From: Saccharibacillus sp. CPCC 101409
Lineage (GTDB): Bacteria; Bacillota; Bacilli; Paenibacillales; Paenibacillaceae
Direction: 5' to 3'
NCBI RefSeq assembly: GCF_030518235.1
Contig: NZ_JAULSA010000003.1
Span: forward strand, 62,001 to 126,000
Length of the DNA stretch: 64,000 nt
A model generated the notes under the pieces. That model saw only the letters and a list, made by a program, of their open reading frames with translations, made no database searches and was not told where the DNA came from. A program made the position numbers and the translations under genes. Of the stretch, positions 8,834 through 18,645 are shown one piece after another. How positions within the stretch are numbered: the stretch's first letter is position 1; every line of letters begins with the position of its first letter.

Positions 8834-9805
8834 TCAACTTTTCTTCCGGTAACTTAGAGGCGTTTCTCCATATCGCTGCTTGAACAGCTTGTAGAAATAG
8901 CTCGAATCGCTGTAGCCGATCTCGTATGCGATTTCGGCGGCGGACAGATCGCTTTCTCGCAGCAGTTTGCGAGCAACGCTCAGGCGTTTGTCGTTCAAAA
9001 GTTCAAGAAATCCTTTGCCTAGCTCCTGCCGGATCTTGAGCGACAGATAATTTTTGTTGTACTGGAATGCTTCGGCCAACGACTCGAGCGAGATATCGCG
9101 GTAGTGCCGGTCGATGTGATGGACGATCTCCATCAGCTTGGGGTTGGCCGGGTTCCGCGTGCCTTCCAGCGCCCACTTCTCCAGCTCGCGGCTGATCTCG
9201 TAGCTGAAGACCGAGAAGTAATGCTTGATGATTTCCTCGCGAAAAGGCTTCCAGCCGAAATGTTCGATCATCATGCCGCGCAGAACCTGCAGAATCATCG
9301 CATTCTCGGAGGCGTCGACCAGCAGGAAATTATGGTAAACCGATTTCTCGCGAATCGCGTTGACCAGAAACTCGCTGAAGATGGAATGCGCTTGAGCCGC
9401 CTCGAACAGAATGCTGGTGGACAGGAAGCTCTCGTGTACCAGAATATTGATCAGAATATCGTCTTCGCCGATTTCGTCCACCCGGTGAACCACATCCTTG
9501 TCCATGACTACGATGTGGTTCTTTTTCAGGTTGATCTTCTCCTCGTTGATATACTGCGTGCAGCTGCCCGAATACATGTAGTTGATCTCGACGAAGTCGT
9601 GCGTATGCGCCGGGATCGGAGAGAAGCGCTGCTGCTTGTTGATGAAAATATTGCCGTCCAGAAAAAAGGCTTCCTTGGGAATTTTGGGGACGCGCTGTAG
9701 AGCATAAGGCAAATTCAGTTCGTTGATATTCAACTTGTCCGCAAGCTGCAGGCGCTCGATCTCCGTATGCCGAAACAACTCCTCGTCTAGCGTTCGTACA
9801 TTCAC
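8834..9805 (-). CDS. AraC-family transcriptional regulator
   Basis: A 323-aa regulator with an N-terminal cupin-like sensor (PIPAHTHDFVEINYMYSG, about residues 62-80, carrying the usual sugar-sensor HTHDF motif) and a C-terminal double helix-turn-helix (ISLESLAEAFQYNKNYLSLKIRQELG and AAEIAYEIGYSDSSYFYKLFKQRYG). ATG 9805 is preceded by GAGGAGGG. It is divergent from a GH78-like glycosidase and sugar transporter across a 169-bp intergenic region, so it most likely activates them in response to their sugar. Confidence 0.9.
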   Translation of the reverse strand: MNVRTLDEELFRHTEIERLQLADKLNINELNLPYALQRVPKIPKEAFFLDGNIFINKQQRFSPIPAHTHDFVEINYMYSGSCTQYINEEKINLKKNHIVVMDKDVVHRVDEIGEDDILINILVHESFLSTSILFEAAQAHSIFSEFLVNAIREKSVYHNFLLVDASENAMILQVLRGMMIEHFGWKPFREEIIKHYFSVFSYEISRELEKWALEGTRNPANPKLMEIVHHIDRHYRDISLESLAEAFQYNKNYLSLKIRQELGKGFLELLNDKRLSVARKLLRESDLSAAEIAYEIGYSDSSYFYKLFKQRYGETPLSYRKKS

Positions 9806-9923
9806 TCTCCACCCTCCTCATTTGAAACACATTGCAAATCGATTTCGCGGATCTTTCAAACAAACATGAATAAAGACCATTCTTACATAATTTAATACCA
9901 TTCGATGTGGATTATATTTAGAT

Positions 9924-9950
9924 TATACTTGGTTTTGTAAGCGGTTAACA
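9924..9950 (+). promoter_or_regulatory. -10 box and cre-like site before the GH78 gene
   Basis: TATACT (9924-9929) lacks a good -35 at 17 bp (TTCGAT, 9901-9906), as expected for an activator-dependent promoter. Just downstream, TGTAAGCGGTTAACA (9936-9950) is a near-palindrome that resembles cre with one extra base, so CcpA control is possible but weaker than at araB or GH43. Confidence 0.45.
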
Positions 9951-9974
9951 AGAAATAAGGAAGGAATGAGATCA

Positions 9975-12008
9975 ATGAACGGCTGGATATGGTTTCCCGG
10001 CGATTTTGAGATTTACCATATGATGAAGCAGAACTTCAGCCGCGAGGAACGCGGTTTCGACTGGCCGGCCTACTGGTATGCGTCGGGCTGGAATCATAAG
10101 ATCGAGTTTTCGCGCATTTATGAACTGGCGGAGCAAACGACGTTTACGGCATATGTACGCGGCAAAGGGTACATCGCGGTCAAGCGCCGGCTGCCGGACG
10201 GAAGCAAGCAGGTCAAGAAATATCCGTTCGGCCAACAGGTGACCTGTGCGCCCGGCAAAGTAGAGATCGAGGCGGTGGTCGCCCATCTGGAGGGACTGCC
10301 GAGCGTGCTAGTACAAGGTCGGGTGATTGCTTCCGACGAATCATGGCTGGCGTCCAATCACCTCGAACATGAACTACCGGCAGGCGTAAGCGAGCTGTTT
10401 ACCCGGCCGGAGCAGGACCCGGCGGTATTCCCATACGCGCATGAGCTGAAAGAGCCGATCGCGATCGAACAGGTAAACGGAGGACGGCTGCTGGACTTCG
10501 GTTACGACGTCACGGCGGCGACGCTTCTTACGTTCAACGCCGAATTTAAAGCGGTTACGCTCTGCTACGGCGAGAGCCGGACGGAGGCATTGGACGTGGA
10601 GGACTGCTATCTCAGGCAGAACATCCGGTCTTCGGACGACCACGGACTGGAACGGATCGGGGAGCTTACATTTGCCACGCGGCTTCGGGCTTTTCGCTAT
10701 ATTTTCCTGCCCGGGATCGAGGACGATTCGGTTGTCGTCACGGCGGATCGCCAGTTCGTTGACTTCGGTGGAGTGAGCGAATTCCAGTCTTCGGACGAAC
10801 GACTGAACGAGATCTGGGCGGTCGCCGATCGGACTTTCCGCGCGTGCAGCGATATTTTTTTCCTGGACGGGATCAAGCGGGACAAGTGGGTCTGGTCGGG
10901 CGACGCGTATCAGAGCTATTTTATCAATCCGTATACGTTCTTCAACAAAGAGATCGTCGAGCGGACCATTGTGGGACTGCGCGGCGGCGAGCCGTTCCGG
11001 CAGCATCTCAACACTATCGTCGATTACTCGCTGTACTGGCTTATCAGTCTGGAGGACTATTACAACACCTTCGGCGATCTGCGGTTTCTGGAGACGGTCT
11101 ATGCCAAAATGGAATCGCTGCTGGACTACTGCTGTCGGCAGATCGACGAACGCGGGTTCATCTACGGCCGGCCCGGCGACTGGATTTATATCGACTGGGC
11201 GGAATTCGACAAGCTGGGACCGCTGTGCGCGGAACAGATGCTGCTGGCCCGCGCGTACGAGAGCGTGATCGTCGTTCGCGGAGCGCTGGGAAAGCCCGCG
11301 TTCGACCTGGAGGAGAAGCTGGCGGAGTTGAAGACCAACATCGAGCGGTTCTACTGGGACGAGGAGCTGGGCGGCTATATCGACAGCTACGAATCCGGCA
11401 GCAGAAACGTGACCCGGCACGCCAACATTTTTGCCGTTCTGTTCGGTTATGCGGAAGGAGAGAGAGTGGAGACGATCAAGCGGCGCGTGCTGCTGAATCC
11501 GGACATCCCCGCCATTCATACGCCGTACTTCAAGTTCTGGGAGCTGGAAGTGATGGCGAAGATCGGCGAATACGCTTATGTGATCGAGCAGATCAAGTCT
11601 TACTGGGGAGGCATGCTGGACCAGGGTGCGACGACCTTCTGGGAGTATTACGATCCGAGCGAGACGGGACCGGAGAAGTACGCGATGTACGGAGACAAAT
11701 ACGGTAAGAGTCTCTGTCACGCCTGGGGCGCGAGCCCGATCTACCTGATCGGCCGCTATCTCCTGGGCGTCCGGCCGACGGCGCCGGGATACGCGAGCTT
11801 TGAAGTCGCGCCGCGGACCGAGCTGCCGGGCGAGCTGACCTGCACGCTGCCGGTTGGAGCGGGAAGCGTGACAATCGAGCGGCTTCGGGAGCGGCTGACG
11901 GTGACCGCGAGCGCCGCCAGGGGCGTCCTGCGCCTGTCGGACCGCGTTGTCGAGCTGCCGCCGGGACAGGCCGTAAGCGTGACCTTATCAGGATCCTATC
12001 AAAGTTAG
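9975..12008 (+). CDS. GH78-like alpha-L-rhamnosidase family glycosidase
   Basis: A 677-aa protein without a signal peptide, so the substrate is presumably taken up first. The central (alpha/alpha)6 region has the GH78-type blocks FLDGIKRDKWVWSGD (about residue 293, aspartates expected in catalysis), GDWIYIDWAEFDKLG and TTFWEYYDPSETGPEKY, with a C-terminal beta-sandwich starting near HAWGASPIYLIGRYLLGV. ATG 9975 follows AAGGAAGGA by 9 nt. It is followed 12 nt later by an MFS transporter, forming a two-gene operon controlled by the divergent AraC protein. Rhamnoside specificity is inferred from family only. Confidence 0.78.
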   Translation: MNGWIWFPGDFEIYHMMKQNFSREERGFDWPAYWYASGWNHKIEFSRIYELAEQTTFTAYVRGKGYIAVKRRLPDGSKQVKKYPFGQQVTCAPGKVEIEAVVAHLEGLPSVLVQGRVIASDESWLASNHLEHELPAGVSELFTRPEQDPAVFPYAHELKEPIAIEQVNGGRLLDFGYDVTAATLLTFNAEFKAVTLCYGESRTEALDVEDCYLRQNIRSSDDHGLERIGELTFATRLRAFRYIFLPGIEDDSVVVTADRQFVDFGGVSEFQSSDERLNEIWAVADRTFRACSDIFFLDGIKRDKWVWSGDAYQSYFINPYTFFNKEIVERTIVGLRGGEPFRQHLNTIVDYSLYWLISLEDYYNTFGDLRFLETVYAKMESLLDYCCRQIDERGFIYGRPGDWIYIDWAEFDKLGPLCAEQMLLARAYESVIVVRGALGKPAFDLEEKLAELKTNIERFYWDEELGGYIDSYESGSRNVTRHANIFAVLFGYAEGERVETIKRRVLLNPDIPAIHTPYFKFWELEVMAKIGEYAYVIEQIKSYWGGMLDQGATTFWEYYDPSETGPEKYAMYGDKYGKSLCHAWGASPIYLIGRYLLGVRPTAPGYASFEVAPRTELPGELTCTLPVGAGSVTIERLRERLTVTASAARGVLRLSDRVVELPPGQAVSVTLSGSYQS

Positions 12009-12020
12009 AGGAGAATGAAC

Positions 12021-13334
12021 ATGGACAAAGCAAATGAAAAGCTGTCGGGAAAAGATTGGTTTCTGGCCAGTATCGCGGGGATTGCTTCGTATCTGGACGC
12101 CGCCCTGCTGGTCAGCGCCGGCATTGCCCTGGCAATCTGGTCCGATCACTTCGGGGTCAACGCCTGGTGGACGGGAGTCATCAGCACGACGCTGACGCTG
12201 TCCGTGGCAATCGGTGCACTGCTCGGCGGACGGCTGTCAGACAAATTCGGACGCGTACGCGTGTTCAACATCGACATTCTGCTGGTGGCCGTCGGCAGCC
12301 TGATTATCGGCTTCGCCGGCAGTCTGGAGATGCTGCTGGTCGGGCTGGTCATTGCCGGGCTGGCTTCGGGAGCGGACCTGCCGACTTCGCTGGCCGTCAT
12401 TACCGAACGCGTCGCGCCCGAACGACACGGCAAAGTCATTACGGTGACTGGCATGTTCTGGATTCTCGGCATTCTGCTCTCGCAGGCGCTGGGCTTCGCC
12501 ACCGCGACGATGGGCATGACCGGCACGCGGCTGCTGTTTATCTGGATTGCCGCCGTGGCGCTCATCAACTGGGGCATGCGGGTATTCTCGCGCAGGTTCC
12601 GCCAGGTGGAGCAGGAGCTGTATGAAGAAAATGCGCACAAGAACGCTTCGACCCAGCCGGAGACGAAGCTGTCGATTCGAACTATTTTTGCTTCGAAAAG
12701 GTACCTGCTGCCGCTGCTGTCCGTGACCGGCTTCTATCTGTTCTGGAATATTCCGGCCAACACTTGGGGTTCATTCGTCAACTACTTCCTCGTGACGATC
12801 AACGGCCGTTCGCAGTCGTATTCGACGGCGCTGGGTTTCTTCGCCAACGCAGCCGCGATTGCCGTTCTGTTCTTCATCTACATGCGCTTCGCCGATACCA
12901 AGCACCGCTATACCATGATGAACATCGGCCTGCTGTTGTGCACCCTGTCCTTCGTCGTATCCGGTATCTTCGGCGCGACGTCCTGGATCGTGTTCTCCAT
13001 CGCTTATTTCGTTTACTCCGCCTGCAACAATCTGCACGGCGAGTCGATCTTCAAGATCTGGACGCAGGCCTTCTATTCGCCGGATATGCGGGCCAGCGCC
13101 ACGGGCGTGTCGATCGCGATCGTGCGCATCCTGACCGCCGTCTGCTCCGTGTTCACTCCGGTCATCATGAATTATTCCCCGAATCTGCTGATGTGGCTGC
13201 TCGTCGCCTCACTGCTGATCTGCTGGATCTTCGCCGGCGTTACGATCCGGATGGTGAGAAAGTACAATATCGCCGATCCCGGCATCAAAGGGCCGGAGCC
13301 GAGCGCAAGCGCGAGAGCAGCGGCGCAGAAGTAA
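12021..13334 (+). CDS. MFS sugar (glycoside) transporter
   Basis: Twelve-segment MFS protein of 437 aa. The loop 2-3 signature GGRLSDKFGRVRVF (about residue 74) and the central cytoplasmic loop RRFRQVEQELYEENAHKN fit the sugar-porter/metabolite branch of MFS. ATG 12021 sits 8 nt from AGAGGAG; the ATG at 12015 is too close. Its tight coupling to the GH78-like gene suggests it imports the glycoside that the enzyme then cleaves in the cytoplasm. Confidence 0.85.
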   Translation: MDKANEKLSGKDWFLASIAGIASYLDAALLVSAGIALAIWSDHFGVNAWWTGVISTTLTLSVAIGALLGGRLSDKFGRVRVFNIDILLVAVGSLIIGFAGSLEMLLVGLVIAGLASGADLPTSLAVITERVAPERHGKVITVTGMFWILGILLSQALGFATATMGMTGTRLLFIWIAAVALINWGMRVFSRRFRQVEQELYEENAHKNASTQPETKLSIRTIFASKRYLLPLLSVTGFYLFWNIPANTWGSFVNYFLVTINGRSQSYSTALGFFANAAAIAVLFFIYMRFADTKHRYTMMNIGLLLCTLSFVVSGIFGATSWIVFSIAYFVYSACNNLHGESIFKIWTQAFYSPDMRASATGVSIAIVRILTAVCSVFTPVIMNYSPNLLMWLLVASLLICWIFAGVTIRMVRKYNIADPGIKGPEPSASARAAAQK

Positions 13335-13378
13335 TGTTAAAATCACACCTCCCATCCAACTTTCACTCAACGCTCTAA

Positions 13379-13420
13379 AAAAGAACCGAAGCCCGATAAA
13401 CATCGGCTTCGGTTCTTTGC
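13379..13420. terminator. Bidirectional terminator
   Basis: AAGAACCGAAGCC pairs with GGCTTCGGTTCTT around an 11-nt loop. An A-run precedes it and T-rich sequence follows, so it can end the MFS transcript on the + strand and the SDR remnant on the minus strand. Confidence 0.75.
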
Positions 13421-13436
13421 GCTTGACGTTTGCTGC

Positions 13437-14127
13437 TCACCACGGTATGACGCTGCCGCGTTTCGTAAAAGTGCCGGTCGGCCCGTCCTTGCCGATCGTC
13501 GCCATCGGTACAACGGCATTGACACCCGCTGCTGGACCGTCTGATGGCCTTGCCCGGTAAGACCGGTTCGAGTCGGCCTGGATCGACGGCGTTTACCAGA
13601 ATATCGGGTAGTCCTTTGGCATACTGCAGGGTAAGTATCGACGCGGCCGATTTGGACGAACTGTAGGAGAGCGTGTTGACCTTCGACGCCAGCGTTTCGG
13701 GATTCGTGACCATGCAGAAAGAGCCGAGTCCACTGCCGACATTTACGATAACCGGAGCGTCCGAACGGCGAAGCAGAGGGAGAAAAGCATGCGTCACGCG
13801 CACGATGCCGAACACATTCGTTTCATAAGTCTGGCGAATGTCGTCCACGGTGATGTCTTCGGGTGGCTTGTGCGCGCCGGTAATGCCGGAGTTGTTAATC
13901 AGGACGTCTAGCCGGCTTTCCTGTGCCAGAATTTCCGCGGCGGCATTCACGGAGTCCGTGTCCATCACGTCTAACTGAACGAACCGGGCGCCCAGCGTCT
14001 CGGCGGCCTGCCTGCCGCGCTCCGCGTCGCGCGCCCAGATATAAACGCTATGGCCCAATTCGATAAGACGCCGCGCACTTTCAAAGCCCAATCCTTTATT
14101 GACTCCAGAAATTAGGGTAAGCGTCAT
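13437..14127 (-). pseudogene. Frameshifted SDR oxidoreductase (copy of 27482-28174)
   Basis: The open frame gives an intact Rossmann start (TLISGVNKGLGFESARRL) and SSSKSAA near the catalytic YSSSK, then loses frame after NAVDPG. The second frame continues as GLTGQGHQTV and the third as MATIGKDGPTGTF...IPW then stop at 13437, exactly matching the end of the intact paralogue at 27482. Two frameshifts therefore remove the normal C-terminus. The reading frame runs on to 13375 by chance. Divergent from an equally damaged TetR gene, it keeps the whole arrangement of the intact locus. Confidence 0.88.
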
Positions 14128-14156
14128 TTTGCAGAGCCCCTTTTTATCAGCGATTG

Positions 14157-14209
14157 ATGTAAAAGGATGCTTACACGCTGGCAGAATGAATGTAAGTTTT
14201 TCATTACAT
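14157..14209. promoter_or_regulatory. Two TetR operators, degenerate locus
   Basis: ATGTAAA-N6-CTTACAC (14157-14176) and ATGTAAG-N6-ATTACAT (14190-14209) lie between the divergent remnants. The same half-sites and the same 6-bp gap occur at 28200-28252 in the intact locus, so they are the likely binding sites of that TetR protein. Confidence 0.7.
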
Positions 14210-14274
14210 TCAGGCGCAAGGGTAGGCTATAATAAACGCAAAGGCCGAATATAGAGAACGGAAGAAGAGATACC

Positions 14275-14865
14275 ATGTCTGAACGGGAAGGAAGCTATCA
14301 TCACGGCGACCTGCGGGAAACGCTGGTTCGCACCTCGCTGGAGTTGATTTCGGAGGTCGGCATCAGCGGTTTCTCCGTGGCCAAGGTGGCGAAGCGGGCC
14401 GGTGTGTCGTCGGGCGCGCCTTATCGTCATTTTCCGCATCGCGAGAGTCTGCTGATGGAGACGGGGCTGGCTTTTCTAGCCAGGTTGTCGGCGGAAATGC
14501 GTGCCGCGGCCGAAGCCGCCGGCGACGATCCCGTGGATCGACTGGCTTCGACGGCCGGCGCTTATGTGCGGTATGCTATCGACCGGTTTATCGGCGTTGA
14601 ACTGTTTGCCGCGCTCAAAGGAATGGAATTCGTCGATTTTATCGAGGGAAAACGCGAAATGGTCCGATTCCTGTTCGCGTTGGTGCAGCAAGCGCGACCT
14701 GGAGCGAGATCATCGAATTGATGGAGGCGATCAGCCAGGGCTTCTCCGATATGTACCATCAGGGGGATGTTCGCGCATACGAGGATTGGCAGAGAGGAGA
14801 TTGACGGACGGGCCGTCGCTGCTGTGCGGCATCTGATCAGAGGCTGGGAGTTGCGGGAACGCTGA
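14275..14865 (+). pseudogene. Frameshifted TetR regulator (copy of 28330-28938)
   Basis: The first 138 or so residues (MSEREGSYHHGDLRETLVRT, then GFSVAKVAKRAGVSSGAPYRHF) closely match the intact TetR at 28330. After LVQQA the frame is lost and a stop follows at 14721. The homologous continuation is found in other frames (WSEIIELMEAISQGFSDMYHQ-like text, then IRGWELRER and a stop at 14865), so two frameshifts are needed to restore it. The DNA-binding domain is intact, so a truncated binding protein is conceivable but not supported. Confidence 0.85.
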
Positions 14866-14939
14866 TCAGTTCTTGAGTTAGCAAGCGGATTTCTTTAGAA
14901 TGGGGAAACGAGCATCGCAAATGGGGAGGGATGAGGACT

Positions 14940-15728
14940 TTGGAATTCAACGAAGTGATTCACGGACACCGTTCGATTAGAGCTTACGAGGATCGGGAAG
15001 TCGGCCAGGAAGTGCTGGACCGCATCCTGGAAGCCGGCATTCGGGCATCGTCCAGCGGCAATATGCAGTCTTATTCGATCGTGGTTACACGGGACCCGGA
15101 GCTTCGGCAGAAGCTGTACACGCCGCATATGGACCAGTCGATGGTGCTGGACGCGCCGGTTCTGCTGACGTTCTGCGCGGACTTCAACCGGATGCGCAGA
15201 TGGCTGGAGCTGAACGACGCGCCGGTGCATTTCGACAACTTCATGAGCTTTATGATCGGGGCGATCGACGCGACGCTCGCTTCGCAGAACTGCGCGCTGG
15301 CGGCGGAGAATGAAGGGCTCGGCATCTGCTACATGGGCTCGACGCTGGCGAACTGCGACCAGATCGGCGAGATCCTGAATCTGCCGCCGAACGTCGTGCC
15401 GGTCGTCGGCTATTCGCTGGGCTACCCGGCCGAATCTCCCGCGCTCCGCGACCGCCTGCCGCAGCAGGGACTGGTGCATGACGAGCAGTACCAGGACTAT
15501 TCGGACGAGCGCATTCAGGAGATCTACAAGGACCGCAACGAAAAAGGCTGGAAACGCTACATGGACGTGCCTCATCTCAAAGAAATGACCGAACAGCTGG
15601 GACTGAAAAACCTTGCCCAGATCTACACGATCGCCAAATACACCAAAGAATCGCACCTCGACTTCTCGCAGACGGTGCTGAATTATTTGGAGACGCAGAA
15701 TTTTATGAAGAATGGGGATTCGGAGTAA
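14940..15728 (+). CDS. NfsA/NfrA-type FMN nitroreductase
   Basis: A flavin-dependent NAD(P)H oxidoreductase of 262 aa. The N-terminal HGHRSIRAYEDREV and ASSSGNMQSYSIVVT blocks bind FMN, and GLGICYMGSTL and VVGYSLGYPAESP are the usual mid-protein motifs of the NfsA branch. TTG 14940 lies 9 nt from GGGGAGGG, while ATG 14931 abuts the ribosome binding site. It ends at a strong terminator and stands as a single-gene unit. It probably reduces quinones or nitro compounds. Confidence 0.88.
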   Translation: MEFNEVIHGHRSIRAYEDREVGQEVLDRILEAGIRASSSGNMQSYSIVVTRDPELRQKLYTPHMDQSMVLDAPVLLTFCADFNRMRRWLELNDAPVHFDNFMSFMIGAIDATLASQNCALAAENEGLGICYMGSTLANCDQIGEILNLPPNVVPVVGYSLGYPAESPALRDRLPQQGLVHDEQYQDYSDERIQEIYKDRNEKGWKRYMDVPHLKEMTEQLGLKNLAQIYTIAKYTKESHLDFSQTVLNYLETQNFMKNGDSE

Positions 15729-15749
15729 ATCGGAATCTGCCTGTCGTTG

Positions 15750-15781
15750 GACGGTTCTCCGTATGGAGAATCGTCTTTTTT
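15750..15781 (+). terminator. Nitroreductase terminator
   Basis: GACGGTTCTCC pairs with GGAGAATCGTC around GTAT, followed by six T. Confidence 0.88.
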
Positions 15782-15796
15782 GATGGCCGGACCGTT

Positions 15797-16381
15797 TTAC
15801 GGCCGGGGCTTCCCGGCTTCCGCCCGCACCATCAGCTCTACCGTTTCGGCTATCGATCTTCTCAAACCGGCCCGGTCTTTTTCCGCATCGGAAGCGCCCG
15901 AAGAGCCGAAAGGGTTGGTCGCCGTCCAGGCGGTGGCCAGCGTCATGATCGACGTCAGCAGGAACTTCGGCGAGAACGCGGAGCCCGTGCGGCCGGAGTC
16001 CTGCGCCTGCCGGATCTGCTGCATCTTCTGCTCGTGCACTTCGCCGCGCTCGGGGCGGCCCGATATCGGCTGCTCCAGATTGGACCACATGAGCAGCCGC
16101 ATCAGCTTAGGATTGTCCATGGCGAAGTCGAACACCCTGGCCGCGTAATCCGGCAGGTCTTCGGGCGTAAACGGAATCGCGTCGAACGCGCGGTCGATAT
16201 ATTTTTGCAGCACGGTCGCGAACAGCGTTTCTTTATTTTCAAAATACACGTAGATCAGGTTCTTGTTGAATCCGGCGGTCTTGGCGATGCGATCGACCCG
16301 GGCCCCGGCGATTCCGTAAGCGGAAAATTCGTCCATGGCGGCGGTCAGGATCAGCTCGCGCGTCGCTTCGGCATTTCTCAT
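15797..16381 (-). CDS. TetR-family regulator of the adjacent aldo-keto reductase
   Basis: A 194-aa TetR protein: HTH at ELILTAAMDEFSAYGIAG through NKNLIYVYFENKETLF, then a tetracyclin-repressor-like C domain (PEDLPDYAARVFDFAMDNPKLMRLLMWS). ATG 16381 is preceded by AAGGA at a 9-nt gap. It is divergent from the aldo-keto reductase at 16721, whose promoter carries two palindromes, so it most likely represses that gene. Confidence 0.87.
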   Translation of the reverse strand: MRNAEATRELILTAAMDEFSAYGIAGARVDRIAKTAGFNKNLIYVYFENKETLFATVLQKYIDRAFDAIPFTPEDLPDYAARVFDFAMDNPKLMRLLMWSNLEQPISGRPERGEVHEQKMQQIRQAQDSGRTGSAFSPKFLLTSIMTLATAWTATNPFGSSGASDAEKDRAGLRRSIAETVELMVRAEAGKPRP

Positions 16382-16639
16382 ATTCAATCATCCTTATTGA
16401 GGGCGTGTCTTAAAACTCGCTGACGTGCATCTTTAGCTGCCTTTTCGCCCTCTAAATGAACCGTACTTAAAGCGTGTACGCTTCATTCAATGCCTGCGTC
16501 ACATTCCCTTGACGTGCCCCGGCACGCCTTCGGAAAAGTTCCTTGTCGAGAACGAAAATTCGGCCAAATCTGCTCCCCTCGGAGTTTCAAGCCATGCCCT
16601 AGAATTGCGATTCGCTTCGTTTCCCGATCAGTATATCAT
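16382..16639. other. Intergenic stretch with a possible insertion-sequence end
   Basis: No gene is supported. The bases from about 16399 (GAGGGCGTGTCTTAAAACTC) read like the end of a Firmicutes insertion sequence, with no transposase nearby and no matching second end found. CTTAAAGCGTGTACGCTT (16466-16483) recurs with 16 of 18 matches at 7151-7168. The rest shows nothing recognisable. Confidence 0.35.
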
Positions 16640-17704
<1,065 letters not shown>

Positions 17705-17731
17705 AAAGCAAAAAATCGCATGACGTACCGC

Positions 17732-17767
17732 AAAAGCTGCCGACACAACGCTGTCAGCAGCTTTTTT
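17732..17767 (+). terminator. Aldo-keto reductase terminator
   Basis: AAAAGCTGCCGACA pairs with TGTCAGCAGCTTTT (one mismatch), followed by a T-run. Confidence 0.88.
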
Positions 17768-17779
17768 GTATGCTTCACA

Positions 17780-17905
17780 GTATGCGAAATCAAAGGCGCG
17801 TTCGGCCTGACGTTCAGCTTGCCTTTGGAAACCGGCGGAGTCGTCGTGGGAAACGAGATCGGGATCGAGCTGGATATCGAGACTGTGCGGACAGACGCTG
17901 TTTAA
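17780..17905 (+). pseudogene. YceI-family C-terminal fragment
   Basis: An open stretch ending at 17905 encodes KGAFGLTFSLPLETGGVVVG followed by NEIGIELDIETV. This is the conserved C-terminal block of YceI-like lipid-binding proteins (typically DFGL...LETGGVLVGDEV...LDIE). Only about 40 of some 175 residues remain, and the upstream part is replaced by the terminator of the aldo-keto reductase. It is read as a remnant left by a deletion. It overlaps the stop of the next gene by 4 bp. Confidence 0.7.
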
Positions 17906-18504
17906 TCCGCCTGTATAATTTCTTCCGTTGTGCGTATCCGTCCTATTCTCGGGAAGATGACGTCCCGGACATGTTCGTGTTCGGATTGCGTAAAGCCCGT
18001 CATCGCATCGATCGCAAATACAAGATCGTAGCCGTGCTGGAACGCTTCTCGGGCCGTCGTGTCCACGCCGATACCCGAAGCGATGCCGCACAGCACGATC
18101 GTCTCGATCTTTCGGCGCCGCAGCTGCAGATCGAGATCGGTTCCATGGAAGGCGCCCCACTGCTTTTTGGAGACGATATGGTCGGTGGGAGCCTGGGCCA
18201 GTTCAGGCAAGAATTCGTCCCAGCCTGCCGCCAGATTCAGCGCCGGAGGCGCGGCGTCCAGCTTGGGCCGGGGCATGTCTTGAAGATCTTTGCTCGAAAC
18301 GTGCACCAGCACGACGAAAGCCCCTTTGTCCCGGAAGCGTCCGGCCAGTCTGGCGGCGTTGGCAGCGACTTGACCGGCCGAGTAAGGCGCATATCCGGTT
18401 CCCAGCCATTTTTGCAAATCGATCACGACCAGCGCGGTCTTGTTCCAGTCCAGCAGGCGTTCTTTTTCCGTATCGGTCCGATAATCGTTATCTTGTGTAT
18501 TCAT
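17902..18504 (-). CDS. Isochorismatase-like cysteine hydrolase
   Basis: A 200-aa alpha/beta hydrolase of the isochorismatase/nicotinamidase fold. The catalytic triad is visible: Asp in ALVVIDLQ, Lys in IVSKKQWGAFHGTDLD and Cys in IVLCGIASGIGVDTTAREAF. ATG 18504 follows AGGAGGA. It is divergent from an XRE/MmyB-like regulator, which may control it. The natural substrate is unknown; the fold includes amidases and isochorismatases. Confidence 0.88.
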   Translation of the reverse strand: MNTQDNDYRTDTEKERLLDWNKTALVVIDLQKWLGTGYAPYSAGQVAANAARLAGRFRDKGAFVVLVHVSSKDLQDMPRPKLDAAPPALNLAAGWDEFLPELAQAPTDHIVSKKQWGAFHGTDLDLQLRRRKIETIVLCGIASGIGVDTTAREAFQHGYDLVFAIDAMTGFTQSEHEHVRDVIFPRIGRIRTTEEIIQAD

Positions 18505-18645
18505 CTCCAAAGTCCTCCTGTTTCAATATGGCAGTCGCTCGCGTCTATGCCAGTATAGGATCGGCGGTGTAAGATAAACAGAAGGGAAATGAACCTAGGA
18601 TTGCGGCTACCAGGTTCGGATCAAGCAGGAAACGGAGGCGGCGGC

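Noticed and set aside
16399-16440. Insertion-sequence end (GAGGGCGTGTCTTAAAACTC)
   Set aside because: It resembles IS ends from memory, but no transposase fragment, second end or target duplication is visible, so it is not annotated as a mobile element.
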